Source: Streptomyces fildesensis (lineage in GTDB: Bacteria > Actinomycetota > Actinomycetes > Streptomycetales > Streptomycetaceae). Taken from it: a DNA stretch of 64,000 nt. Positions within the stretch are counted from its first letter, which is position 1, and each line of letters begins with the position of its first letter. The stretch lies in assembly GCF_016107395.1 (NCBI RefSeq), contig NZ_JAAIKO010000001.1, positions 744,001 to 808,000 of the forward strand. Reading direction: 5' to 3'. A program made the position numbers and the translations under genes. The notes under the pieces were generated by a model, which worked only from the letters and a program-made list of their open reading frames with translations, ran no database searches and was not told where the DNA came from. Positions 45,322 through 54,044 of the stretch are shown one piece after another.

Positions 45322-46521
45322 GTGCAGAGCACCGTACGACGCATCCGGCACACCGTCCTGGCGGCCCTGGCCGCCCTGGCACTGACGACCGCACTGACCG
45401 CCGCCGCAGCCCCGGCCGGAGCAACGACAACGGCGGCCCATGCCGCCGCGTCCGCCACGTCCACCGGGCAGCCCGGCGACATCGTCAGCGCCGAGCCGAG
45501 CCGCTTCATGCCCAACCCCCTCGTCCTCACCAGCACCAGGGCCTGGAAGATCCGCTACCGGTCCACCACCGCCACCGGCGCCCCCAACGTCGTCTCCGGC
45601 ACCGTCCTCGTCCCCGACGACGGCCGCACCGGACAGCGCCCCCTCGTCACGTACGCCGTCGGCACCGTCGGCCTCGCCGACAACTGCGCTCCCTCCCGCG
45701 GCTTCCCCACCGGGACCACCGCCGAGGGCAGCCTCATCTGGCAGGCGCTGCTGCGCGGCTGGGCCGTCGCGGTCACCGACTACGAAGGGCTCGGCACCCC
45801 CGGCACCCACACGTACACCGTCGGCCGGGCCGAGGGGCAGGCCGTGCTCGACGCGGCCCGCGCCGCCGAACGGCTGCCCGGCACCGGCCTGAACGCCGAC
45901 ACGCCCGTCGGCATCATGGGCTACTCGCAGGGCGGCCAGGCCTCCAGCTGGGCCGCCGAGATCCATGACTCCTACGCACCCGACCTGAACGTCAGGGGCA
46001 CCGCCACCGGCGGCGTCCCCGCCGATCTCCTCAAGGTCGCCGACTTCAACAACGGCGGCGTCGGCGCGGGCCTGATCCTCGCCGCGGCCGTCGGCCACGA
46101 CGCCGCGTACCCGGCGCTCGACCTCGCCAAGTACCTGAACGACAACGGCCGGTCGGTGGTGAACATCGTCAAGACGCAGTGCGTCGCCATAGACGCCATC
46201 GCCGGTCTCTTCCAGCGCATCGACCAGGTGACCGTCAGCAACCCGCTCTACCAGGCCGACTGGCAGAGCGCGCTGCGCGCCGACGCGCTGGGCACCCACG
46301 CGCCCGACGCCCCGGTCTACCTCTACCACGGCGTCATCGACGAGCTGATCCCCTACACCGTGGGGCAGCAGCTGCGCGCGGACTGGTGCGCGAAGGGCGT
46401 CGACGTCCAGTGGCAGTCGATGCCGCTCGGCCACATCACCGGAGCCATCGCGGGTTCACCCTTCGCCATGGCCTGGCTCGCCGACCGCTTCGCCGGCCAC
46501 CCCACGGCGGGCAACTGCTGA
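45322..46521 (+). CDS. Secreted lipase (LIP family alpha/beta hydrolase)
   Basis: 399 residues from GTG at 45322 with GGGAGAG upstream. Signal peptide (TVRRIRHTVLAALAALALTTALTAAAAPAGA). The mature enzyme has the nucleophile elbow GYSQGGQASSWAA (Ser near 200), a PVYLYHGVIDELIPY segment carrying the acidic residue, and GHITGA near the end with the likely catalytic His. This is the secretory lipase family (triacylglycerol lipase). An in-frame extension back to 45211 is not supported. Ends at a strong convergent terminator. Confidence 0.9.
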   Translation: MQSTVRRIRHTVLAALAALALTTALTAAAAPAGATTTAAHAAASATSTGQPGDIVSAEPSRFMPNPLVLTSTRAWKIRYRSTTATGAPNVVSGTVLVPDDGRTGQRPLVTYAVGTVGLADNCAPSRGFPTGTTAEGSLIWQALLRGWAVAVTDYEGLGTPGTHTYTVGRAEGQAVLDAARAAERLPGTGLNADTPVGIMGYSQGGQASSWAAEIHDSYAPDLNVRGTATGGVPADLLKVADFNNGGVGAGLILAAAVGHDAAYPALDLAKYLNDNGRSVVNIVKTQCVAIDAIAGLFQRIDQVTVSNPLYQADWQSALRADALGTHAPDAPVYLYHGVIDELIPYTVGQQLRADWCAKGVDVQWQSMPLGHITGAIAGSPFAMAWLADRFAGHPTAGNC

Positions 46522-46537
46522 CCGGGGTCGTTCACAC

Positions 46538-46581
46538 GCCGGCGCCGGCCGGACCGGGGAACCGGTCCGGCCGGCGCCGGC
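46538..46581. terminator. Bidirectional 20-base-pair hairpin terminator
   Basis: Perfect inverted repeat GCCGGCGCCGGCCGGACCGG with a 4-base loop, between the convergent lipase (ends 46521) and acyl-CoA synthetase (ends 46597). Confidence 0.93.
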
Positions 46582-46596
46582 ACATCACCACGGCCG

Positions 46597-48498
46597 TCAC
46601 CGCTTGCGGTAGAGATCCTCGATCTCCTTGGTGAAGTCCCTCGCGACCGCCGCCCGCCTGAGCTTCATCGACGGCGTCAGATGCCCCGACTCCTCCGTGA
46701 ACTCCACCGGCAGCACCCGGAAGCGCCGGATCGACTCGGCCCGTGACACCGAGTCGTTCGCGTCGTCGACGGCGTGCTGGATCTCCGCGAGGAGCTCCGG
46801 GTCCTCGGCGAGCTGCGCCGGACGGACGCCGTCGCGGTGGTGCATCCGGCGCCAGTGGCTGAGGCCGTCCGGTTCGAGGGTGATGAGCGCGGCCACGTAG
46901 GGGCGGTTGTCGCCGACGACCATGCACTGCCCCACGAGGGGGTGCGCCCGGAGCCGGTCCTCCAGCGGAGCCGGGGCGACGTTCTTGCCGCCCGCGGTGA
47001 TGATGATCTCCTTCTTGCGGCCGGTGATCGTCAGATAGCCCTCGGCGTCGAGCTCCCCGATGTCGCCGGTGGCGAACCAGCCGCCGTTCACCGGGTGATA
47101 CGCCCCGACCCGGCCGTTCCAGTAGCCGCCGAACACCATGCCGCCGCTGAGCAGCACCTCGCCGTCGTCGGCGATCCGGACGGCGGCACCCGGCAGCGGC
47201 CAGCCGACGGTGCCGAGCCGTGGCCGCAGGGGTGGGGTGACGGTGGCGGCGGCCGTGGTCTCCGTCAGCCCGTAGCCCTCGAAGACCACGACGCCCGCGC
47301 CCGCGTAGAAGGCGGCGAGGCGGCGGCCGAGTGGTGAGCCGCCGCAGATCGCGTACCGGACCTTGCCGCCGAGGGCGGCGCGGATCCGCCGGTAGACGAG
47401 CGGGTCGTAGAGCGCGTGGGCGGCCCGCAGCCCGAGCGAGGGCCCGCGCCCGGTGCCGGACTGCTGCGCCTCCAGGGCCTCGCCGTACCGCCGCGCGATC
47501 GAGGCGGCTCGGTCGAAGGAGGCGGCCCGGCCCATGGACTCGGCCGTGGCGCGGCCGGTGTTGTAGACCTTCTCCAGCACGTACGGGATCGCGAGCAGGA
47601 ACGTCGGCCGGAAGCCGGCGAGGTCGGCCAGCAGATCGTCGGTGGCGATGCTGGGCGCGTGGCCGAGCTTGACCCGGGCCCGCAGACAGCCGACGGCGAC
47701 CATCCGCCCGAAGACGTGCGACAGGGGCAGGAAGAGCAGCGTCGAGGCGGGCTCCTCGCTCACCGACTTGAAGACGGGATTCAGCAGCTCGATGGAGTTG
47801 TCGACCTCGGCGAAGAAGTTGGCGTGCGTGAGGATGCAGCCCTTGGGGCGTCCGGTGGTGCCCGACGTGTAGATGAGGGTGGCGACGCTGTCGGGTCGGA
47901 GGCCGCCGCGCCGCCCCTCGATGAGGATGTCCGGCAGCTCCCGCCCCTCGGAGATCAGCTGGGAGATGCCGCCCGCGTCCAGTTGCCACAGATGCCGCAG
48001 CCCGGTCAGCTCGCGGCGCCGCCCGCTGACCAGCCGGGTCTGCTCGACGCTCTCCACCGCGCAGGCCACCGCCCCGGAGTCCGCGAGGATCCAGGCGGCC
48101 TGCGCGGCGGAGGACGTCGGGTAGATGGGGACGGTGATGAGGCCGGCGGCCCAGGCCGCGAAGTCCAGCAGCGTCCACTCGTAGGTCGTCCGCGACATGA
48201 TCGCGAGCCGGTCGCCGGGGCGCAGCCCGGAGGCGATCAGCCCCTTCGCCACCGCGACCACCTCGTCGCGGAACGCCGTGGCCGTGATGTCGCGCCAGGC
48301 CCCGCGCTCGTCCTTACGGCTGAGGACGGCCTCCTGCGGAGCCTCCACCGCGTTGCGGAACGGGATGTCCGCGAGGCTCCCGGCGCTCTCGGGCGGTACG
48401 AGAGCCGGCACGGACGCCTGCCGGACCGAACCGCCCGAGACGACGAGATCCGGTTCCACGGCGACGAGTTGGGACGGTATCGGGCTCTTACGGGACAT
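46597..48498 (-). CDS. Second long-chain acyl-CoA synthetase
   Basis: 633-residue AMP-forming ligase. P-loop LIYTSGTTGRPKGCILTHAN, EGYGLTETTAAATV, then GGWFATGDIGELDAEGYLTITGRKKEI and a C-terminal catalytic region ending MKLRRAAVARDFTKEIEDLY. It is a clear paralogue of the 42022-44013 gene without the Ala-rich insertion. ATG at 48496-48498. The minus-strand thiolase gene lies 152 bases upstream, pointing to a fatty-acid catabolic or remodelling block. Confidence 0.93.
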   Translation of the reverse strand: MSRKSPIPSQLVAVEPDLVVSGGSVRQASVPALVPPESAGSLADIPFRNAVEAPQEAVLSRKDERGAWRDITATAFRDEVVAVAKGLIASGLRPGDRLAIMSRTTYEWTLLDFAAWAAGLITVPIYPTSSAAQAAWILADSGAVACAVESVEQTRLVSGRRRELTGLRHLWQLDAGGISQLISEGRELPDILIEGRRGGLRPDSVATLIYTSGTTGRPKGCILTHANFFAEVDNSIELLNPVFKSVSEEPASTLLFLPLSHVFGRMVAVGCLRARVKLGHAPSIATDDLLADLAGFRPTFLLAIPYVLEKVYNTGRATAESMGRAASFDRAASIARRYGEALEAQQSGTGRGPSLGLRAAHALYDPLVYRRIRAALGGKVRYAICGGSPLGRRLAAFYAGAGVVVFEGYGLTETTAAATVTPPLRPRLGTVGWPLPGAAVRIADDGEVLLSGGMVFGGYWNGRVGAYHPVNGGWFATGDIGELDAEGYLTITGRKKEIIITAGGKNVAPAPLEDRLRAHPLVGQCMVVGDNRPYVAALITLEPDGLSHWRRMHHRDGVRPAQLAEDPELLAEIQHAVDDANDSVSRAESIRRFRVLPVEFTEESGHLTPSMKLRRAAVARDFTKEIEDLYRKR

Positions 48499-48649
48499 CA
48501 GGGGCTCTCCTGGTTCGCGGAATCGTACGGCGGCTCGCGCTACGCGGATCGGCGGCGTTCAGGGCGGCATCGGGCGGGGACGAGGTCGGTTTCAGGGCAA
48601 CGTGTTGGACGAGCGCTTCACGGGGCCGAGCGGCGGGGCGGGAGGCGGT

Positions 48650-49960
48650 TCAGGGGCATTCGAGCACGGCCGTGACCCCCTGGCCGCCTGCCGCGCAGAT
48701 GGAGACCAGCCCGCGCCCGGGGCCGCCGCGTTCGGCGAGCAGCGCGGCGAGGGTCGCGACGATGCGGGCGCCGGTCGCCGCGAAGGGGTGCCCGGTGGCG
48801 AGCGACGAGCCGGCCACGTTCAGCCGCTCCCGGTCCACCGTTCCCAACGGGCGTTCCAGGCCGAGCCGTCCGGTGCAGAACTCCTTGTCCTCCCAGGCGG
48901 CGAGGGTGGCCAGCACCTGCGAGGCGAACGCCTCGTGGATCTCGTAGAGGTCGAAGTCGCCGAGGGCGAGCCCGGCCCGTTCCAGCAGGCGCGGCACGGC
49001 GTACGCGGGCGCCATGAGCAGCCCTTCCTCGTCGCCCATGGGGTTGCCGACGAAGTCGACGGCGGCCGTCTCGTACGCCGTGAGGAAGGCGAGCGGCTCC
49101 AGCCCGCGGTCGGCCGCCCATTCCTCGCTCGCCAGCAGGACGACGGCCGCGCCGTCCGTGAGCGGTGTCGAGTTGCCGGCCGTCATGGTGGCGCCGCCCT
49201 CCCGCACGCCGAAGACCGGCCGCAGCCGGGCGAGCCGCTCGGCGGTGGAGTCCGGGCGCAGGTTCTGGTCGCGGTCCAGGCCCCGGAAGGGCGTCACCAG
49301 GTCGTCGAACAGGCCGCGTTCGTACGCTGCGGCGAGGCGTTGGTGGCTGGCGGCGGCCAGGACGTCCTGCGCTTCGCGCGCGATGTCCCACCGCTTGGCG
49401 GTGAGCGCGGCGTGCTCGCCCATCGACAGACCGGTGCGCGGCTCGGCGTTGCGCGGGATCTCCGGTACGAGATGACGTGGCCGGATGCGCGCCAGCGCCC
49501 TGGCGCGCGCACCCGCGGACCTGGCGCGGCGCGTCTCCAGCAGGATCCGCCGCAACTGGTCGTTGACGCCGAGCGGTGCGTCGCTCGCGGTGTCGGCGCC
49601 GCCCGCGATGCCGCAGTCGAGCTGGCCGAGCGCGATCTTGTTCGCGACGGCGATGATCGCCTGCAATCCGGTGCCGCACGCCTGTTGGATGTCGTAGGCG
49701 GGGGTGGCGGGGTCGAGGGTGCTGCCGAGCAGGGTCTCGCGGGCGAGGTTGAAGTCACGGCTGTGCTTGAGGACGGCCCCGGCCACGAACTCCCCGACGC
49801 GCTCACCGGCCAGCCCGGTCCTTTCCACCAGTCCGGCCAGCGCCGCACCCAGCATGTCCTGGTTGGACGCGGTGGCGTACGGGCCGTCGGAGCGGGCGAA
49901 CGGTATGCGGTTGCCCGCCACCACCGCGACCCGGCGCGGACTGTCCCTGCGGTCACTCAT
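48650..49960 (-). CDS. Acetyl-CoA acetyltransferase (FadI-like thiolase)
   Basis: 436-residue thiolase. Nucleophilic Cys in IQQACGTGLQAI, the His in EIHEAFASQVLATL, GHPFAATGARIV and the second Cys in SICAAGGQG are all present, so it should be active in thiolytic cleavage or condensation. ATG at 49958-49960. It is divergent from the FabG-like gene across an 82-base gap containing two perfect palindromes. Confidence 0.95.
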   Translation of the reverse strand: MSDRRDSPRRVAVVAGNRIPFARSDGPYATASNQDMLGAALAGLVERTGLAGERVGEFVAGAVLKHSRDFNLARETLLGSTLDPATPAYDIQQACGTGLQAIIAVANKIALGQLDCGIAGGADTASDAPLGVNDQLRRILLETRRARSAGARARALARIRPRHLVPEIPRNAEPRTGLSMGEHAALTAKRWDIAREAQDVLAAASHQRLAAAYERGLFDDLVTPFRGLDRDQNLRPDSTAERLARLRPVFGVREGGATMTAGNSTPLTDGAAVVLLASEEWAADRGLEPLAFLTAYETAAVDFVGNPMGDEEGLLMAPAYAVPRLLERAGLALGDFDLYEIHEAFASQVLATLAAWEDKEFCTGRLGLERPLGTVDRERLNVAGSSLATGHPFAATGARIVATLAALLAERGGPGRGLVSICAAGGQGVTAVLECP

Positions 49961-50002
49961 CGGCTGGCTCTCCCTTGGCTGGGCGCTGACTCACCAGTAG
50001 CC

Positions 50003-50032
50003 TTACCGGCGGTAAACTTACTCCAGAGTAAG
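50003..50032. promoter_or_regulatory. Double palindromic operator between thiolase and FabG-like genes
   Basis: TTACCGGCGGTAA at 50003-50015 is a perfect 6-1-6 inverted repeat. CTTACTCCAGAGTAAG at 50017-50032 is a perfect 7-2-7 inverted repeat, 1 base further on and running into the FabG-like ribosome site. Both share CTTAC/GTAAG half-sites, and a related imperfect site lies upstream of the tetR gene (52956-52970). The TetR protein is the likely ligand-responsive repressor. Binding is inferred. Confidence 0.75.
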
Positions 50033-50042
50033 GAGAAGGCCA

Positions 50043-51353
50043 ATGGCCGATCGCTATCTCCGTTTCACGGGTACGGCCCCCGGCCGCTTCCTCTCCGGCC
50101 GCCTCGGACTCCCCCAGCCCACCGCGCTCCGCCGCTGGTCCCCGGAACACCCGGACCTGGCAGGACCGGTCCTGCGCCTGACGGCCGGCGCCCCGCGCCC
50201 GGACGACGCGACCGGTACGGAGCCGGTGTCCGGCGCACCCGACGCGCCTGCGGCCGCCGCACCTGCCGCTGTCGTTCTGGACGCCACCGGCATCTGCGAA
50301 CCGGGGGCTCTGCACGACGTGTACGCGGCACTGCACCCCGTCGTCCGCTCGCTCGCGCCCTGCGGCCGGCTGGTCGTTCTCGGCGCCGTCCCGGATCCGG
50401 CCGACCCCCACCAGGCCGCCGCCCAGCAGGCGCTCGAAGGCCTCGTCCGCTCCCTCGGCAAGGAGATCGGCCGCGGCCGTACCGTCCAACTGCTGCGCCT
50501 GGCGCCCGGCGCGGACTCCGGGTCGACGCTACGCTTCCTCCTCTCCCCCAGGTCCGCGTACGTGAGCGGCCAGGTCATCGAGGTCGGCCCGGCGGGCCCG
50601 GTCGTCCCCGCCACCGCTCCCGCCTCCGGCACCCGGACCGCGCTCGTCACCGGCGCCGCGCGCGGCATCGGCGAGTCCGTCGCCGCCACGCTCGCCCGTG
50701 ACGGCCACCATGTCGTCTGCCTCGACGTCCCGCAGGCCGAAGAGGCCCTGGCCGATGTCGCGCGGCGGTTGGGCGGCACCGCGCTCGCCCTGGACATCAC
50801 CGCGCCGGACGCCGGGGAACGTATCGCCGCCGCGCTCCCCGACGGCCTGGACGTGCTGGTCCACAACGCCGGGATCACCCGCGACCGCAAGCTCGCCAAC
50901 ATGGCCGCCGACCGCTGGGACTCCGTCCTCGACGTCAACCTCGGCAGTGTCATCCGCACCACCGACCACCTGCTGAAGTCCGGCACCCTGCGGGACGGCG
51001 GCCGGATCGTCGCCACCGCCTCGATCAGCGGCATCGCGGGCAACGCCGGCCAGACCAACTACGCCGCCTCGAAGGCCGGCGTCATCGGCTTCGTCCGCGC
51101 GCTCGCGACGGATCCGCGCACGACCGGGCACGGCATCACCGTGAACGCCGTCGCCCCCGGGTTCATCGAGACGAAGATGACCGCCGCGGTCCCGCTGTTC
51201 ATCCGCGAGGCGGGCCGCCGGATGAACTCCCTCGGCCAGGGCGGGCTTCCGGTCGACGTGGCCGAGACCATCGCCTGGTTCGCGGATCCCGGATCGGGCG
51301 GTGTCACGGGGCAGGTCGTGCGCGTCTGCGGCCAGAGCCTGCTGGGCGCGTGA
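50043..51353 (+). CDS. FabG-like 3-oxoacyl reductase, high-molecular-weight SDR
   Basis: 436 residues: an N-terminal degenerate Rossmann-like half (about 1-190) and a C-terminal SDR catalytic half. The latter has TALVTGAARGIGESV (NADP site, about 200), VLVHNAGITRDRKLANM and the catalytic Ser/Tyr/Lys in TASISGIAGNAGQTNYAASKAGV. This two-part form resembles mycobacterial FabG4 (HMW FabG). ATG at 50043 has AAGGAGAAGG upstream. Followed by a MaoC hydratase gene, giving a reductase-dehydratase pair. Confidence 0.93.
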   Translation: MADRYLRFTGTAPGRFLSGRLGLPQPTALRRWSPEHPDLAGPVLRLTAGAPRPDDATGTEPVSGAPDAPAAAAPAAVVLDATGICEPGALHDVYAALHPVVRSLAPCGRLVVLGAVPDPADPHQAAAQQALEGLVRSLGKEIGRGRTVQLLRLAPGADSGSTLRFLLSPRSAYVSGQVIEVGPAGPVVPATAPASGTRTALVTGAARGIGESVAATLARDGHHVVCLDVPQAEEALADVARRLGGTALALDITAPDAGERIAAALPDGLDVLVHNAGITRDRKLANMAADRWDSVLDVNLGSVIRTTDHLLKSGTLRDGGRIVATASISGIAGNAGQTNYAASKAGVIGFVRALATDPRTTGHGITVNAVAPGFIETKMTAAVPLFIREAGRRMNSLGQGGLPVDVAETIAWFADPGSGGVTGQVVRVCGQSLLGA

Positions 51354-51434
51354 CCCGCACCGCGTGGCCCGTACCGCGTGGCTCGCACCGCGTGGCCCGA
51401 ATCCCGCATCGCCGAATGGAAGGGACAACCCGAC

Positions 51435-52328
51435 GTGCCCACCCGCACCCTCGCCGCGCCACCGCGGCTGCCCCTGGTCCTGGCCCGGGGCGCGCTCGGC
51501 TCGCGCCGCAAGCGCGGGCGGCCGCGCGCCTTGGCGGCGCCCACCGACCGGCTGGTCCTGCCCGCCGCGCGCATCGACCCAGGCCGGCTCGCCGCGTACG
51601 CGCGGGTCTGCGGCTACCCCGACAACGCGTCCGGCGCGGTCCCGCTGACCTACCCGCACATCCTCGGGTTCCCGCTGGCCGCGCAGCTGATGGCGGACCG
51701 CGCGTTCCCGCTGCCGCTGCTCGGCCTGGTGCACACCTCGATCGAGATCACCCAGGTGCGGGCCCTGCGCACGACCGACCGTCCTGAACTGACCGTCCAC
51801 ACCTCGGCGCTCCGCCCGCACCACCGCGGCACCGAAGCCGTCCTCGTGACCGAGGCCCGTCTCGACGGCGAACTCGTGTGGTCCGACCGCAGTACGTACC
51901 TCGCCCGGCACAGCGGCGCCACGGGCCCACGCCCCGACGAGGCGCCGGAGCCCGCGGGGTCCACGCTGCCCGCCGTCGCCACCTGGCGGCTCACCGCGGA
52001 CCTGGGCCGCCGCCATGCGCGGGTGTCCGGCGACTACAACCCGATCCACCTCCACCCCTGGACCGCGAAGCCCCTCGGCTTCCCCCGCGCCATCGCCCAC
52101 GGCATGTGGACCGTGGCCCGCTGCGCCGCCGAAGCGGTGCCACTGAACGCCGACCGGATCACCCTGCGGGCCACGTTCGGAGCACCGGTGCTGCTCCCCG
52201 GCACGGTGACCTACGCGGCCGAGACCACGTCCGAGACCACTCCCGGGACGAGATCCCGCTTCCAGCTGCGCGGCGACGGCCGCGTCCACCTCACGGGCGA
52301 GGTGGTTCCCAGCGCCGGCCGTTCATGA
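51435..52328 (+). CDS. MaoC-family (R)-3-hydroxyacyl dehydratase
   Basis: 297 residues from GTG at 51435. The C-terminal hotdog domain has the MaoC catalytic signature VSGDYNPIHLHPWTAKPLGFPRAIAHGMW (Asp and His of hydratase 2); the N-terminal half carries a second degenerate hotdog (PLTYPHILGFPLAAQLM). Such proteins hydrate or dehydrate acyl-CoA/ACP intermediates alongside the FabG-like reductase 81 bases upstream. The 3' end overlaps the convergent tetR gene by 38 bases. Confidence 0.9.
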   Translation: MPTRTLAAPPRLPLVLARGALGSRRKRGRPRALAAPTDRLVLPAARIDPGRLAAYARVCGYPDNASGAVPLTYPHILGFPLAAQLMADRAFPLPLLGLVHTSIEITQVRALRTTDRPELTVHTSALRPHHRGTEAVLVTEARLDGELVWSDRSTYLARHSGATGPRPDEAPEPAGSTLPAVATWRLTADLGRRHARVSGDYNPIHLHPWTAKPLGFPRAIAHGMWTVARCAAEAVPLNADRITLRATFGAPVLLPGTVTYAAETTSETTPGTRSRFQLRGDGRVHLTGEVVPSAGRS

Positions 52329-52932
52329 GGTTGTCCAGGCCGGCCCAGGCGAAGTTCATCAGTGTCGCCGCGGTGTCCTTCCCCGACTGGCCGGGCTGCT
52401 CGCAGCCCCAGCCCGCCAGCGACTCCGCCGCGCCCACCAGGGCGTGCGCCAGCGCCGTGACCTCCCGCTCGGCGAGCTCCCCGGCGCAGTCGGCCTCCCG
52501 GGCCGCGGCGGCGATCAGCTCCCTGACGAACTCGGCGATCTCGGCGCGCATCTTCGCGACCTCGTCCGCGAACGGCTCCCCCTGGGTCCGCGCCTGCTGA
52601 TACAGCACGGTCCAGCCGTCGGGACGCTCCGTCGTATACGTGAAGAACGCCCGCAGCCCGCACCACAGTTGCCGGTCCGGCGCCGCCCCCGGCTCCACCC
52701 CGGCCATCACCGCCTCGGTGAGCGCCGCCGCCTCCCGCCGGATGCACGCGGTGAACAGCTCTTCCTTCGAATTCAGATACAGATAGACGAGGGGTTTCGA
52801 CACCCCCGCCAGCTCGGCGATCTCATCCATCGAGGCCGCCCGGTACCCCCGCCGCGCGAACGTCGCCACCGCCGCGTCGAGCATCTGCTGCTCCCGCACC
52901 TGCCGCGGCACCCGCTTGGTCTTCCCGCCCAC
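52291..52932 (-). CDS. TetR-family repressor of the lipid block
   Basis: 213 residues. N-terminal HTH MLDAAVATFARRGYRAASMD, EIAELAGVSKPLVYLYLNSKEELF is canonical; the C-terminal ligand domain is helical (EVTALAHALVGAAESLAGWG). ATG at 52930-52932. A 15-base site CTACCCGAAAGTAAG upstream shares GTAAG half-sites with the palindromes at 50003-50032, fitting autoregulation plus control of the thiolase and FabG-MaoC operons. Confidence 0.93.
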   Translation of the reverse strand: MGGKTKRVPRQVREQQMLDAAVATFARRGYRAASMDEIAELAGVSKPLVYLYLNSKEELFTACIRREAAALTEAVMAGVEPGAAPDRQLWCGLRAFFTYTTERPDGWTVLYQQARTQGEPFADEVAKMRAEIAEFVRELIAAAAREADCAGELAEREVTALAHALVGAAESLAGWGCEQPGQSGKDTAATLMNFAWAGLDNLMNGRRWEPPRP

Positions 52933-52955
52933 CCCGTGCCACCTCTCGCGTAGCC

Positions 52956-52970
52956 CTACCCGAAAGTAAG
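52956..52970. promoter_or_regulatory. Imperfect operator-like site upstream of tetR
   Basis: CTACCCGAAAGTAAG has the GTAAG half-site of the two 50 kb palindromes on one side and CTACC on the other. It lies 24 bases upstream of the tetR start, at a position suited to autoregulation. Confidence 0.5.
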
Positions 52971-53090
52971 CCTACGGGGCGGGTCTCCGCCCGGCCTGCC
53001 GCCCGGGACAGGGCCCGTGGCGGGTTCCGGACAACCGGCCACCCCTCGGGAATCTGGACAGAGCCCTACTGACGGGCCGACAATCCCACC

Positions 53091-53636
53091 ATGACGTCCC
53101 CCGAGTTCCGCGCCCAGGGCGTACGGCCGTCGGAGAACGAGCGGGACCACGCACTCGAGGTGCTCCGTGCCGGGACCGGCGACGGCCGGCTCTCCCACGA
53201 CACCTTCATGCACCGCATGCACATCGTGCTCACCGCCCGCAGCCGCGCCGAGGTCGACGGCGCCCTCGCCGACCTCCCCTCCCGCGGCCGCGCCCCGCAA
53301 CTCCTGCTGCGCACCGTCGCCCGCCTCTCCGCGCTCTCCGTACGCCTGCGCGGCAGTTGGCGCACCCAGCAGCTCCCCGGCCTCCGGCTGCCCGAGCCCG
53401 GCCCCCAGCCCCTGCGCATCGGCCGCGCCCCGGTGTGCGACCTCCGCCTCGGCCACGACTCCGTCTCCCGCACCCACGCCGAACTCCGCTACCAGGACAA
53501 CGCCTGGCTCCTCTCCGACCTCGGCTCCCTCAACGGCACCCACGTCAACGGCCTCCGCATCACCGGCACCGTCCGCGTCCACCCCGGCGACCACGTGGCC
53601 TTCGGCAGCCTCAACTTCCGCCTCGCCTCCGGCTGA
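53091..53636 (+). CDS. DUF1707-FHA domain protein
   Basis: 181 residues. DUF1707 at about 8-60 (VRPSENERDHALEVLRAGTGDGRL) is followed by a basic linker and an FHA domain (about 95-178): PLRIGRAPVCDLRLGHDSVSRTHAEL and LGSLNGTHVNGLRI, with the phosphothreonine-binding Arg, Ser and Asn retained. Cytosolic. It could read phosphorylation by the Ser/Thr kinases of this window, although nothing but domain type supports that. Single gene, plus strand. Confidence 0.9.
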   Translation: MTSPEFRAQGVRPSENERDHALEVLRAGTGDGRLSHDTFMHRMHIVLTARSRAEVDGALADLPSRGRAPQLLLRTVARLSALSVRLRGSWRTQQLPGLRLPEPGPQPLRIGRAPVCDLRLGHDSVSRTHAELRYQDNAWLLSDLGSLNGTHVNGLRITGTVRVHPGDHVAFGSLNFRLASG

Positions 53637-54044
53637 TCCGGCCCTGTACCGCCGCCGGCTTCCCACGCTTCGTGGGCGTCCTGGACCTCCTTCCCGAGCC
53701 CAGAGCAGGTCAGGCGGGCGTTCAGACGCGGCAACCGTCACATGGCACGCGTGGCCGGGAGCGCTGCCGACTGCCGCCGGGACGGGGTGCCAAAGACGGC
53801 CGGCAGCGAGGGAGGGGTGGCCCGCCTTGCGTGGCTGACCCTCTGCCGGCTCCGCGTGGTGGGGCGCCGTACCCCAGCCGTCACGCATGACAGGCGCGCG
53901 AGGCGACCGCGCCACCGGGAATGGGCGGGCGGGGAGCAGCTGCTGCCGCGATGCGGCAGAGGCCGGAGCGGTCGCTCCGCTTCGATGCGGGTCTCGTTGG
54001 GGGATATGAAATGTCCCATGCTTGAGCAATCGCGCCGACGTGCG
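53637..54044. other. Intergenic stretch with small hairpins
   Basis: 408 bases without a supported gene. It contains a CCCACG-CTT-CGTGGG hairpin near 53668-53682, which may terminate the DUF1707-FHA gene, and CTGCCGC-GAT-GCGGCAG near 53941-53957, downstream of the convergent TPR regulator. No tRNA or mobile-element ends were recognised, although the next island begins here. Confidence 0.5.

Noticed and set aside
45007..46434. 475-codon open frame opposite the AraC and lipase genes
   Set aside because: Low-information translation crossing two real plus-strand genes and their intergenic gap; it even spans the lipase signal peptide region antisense.
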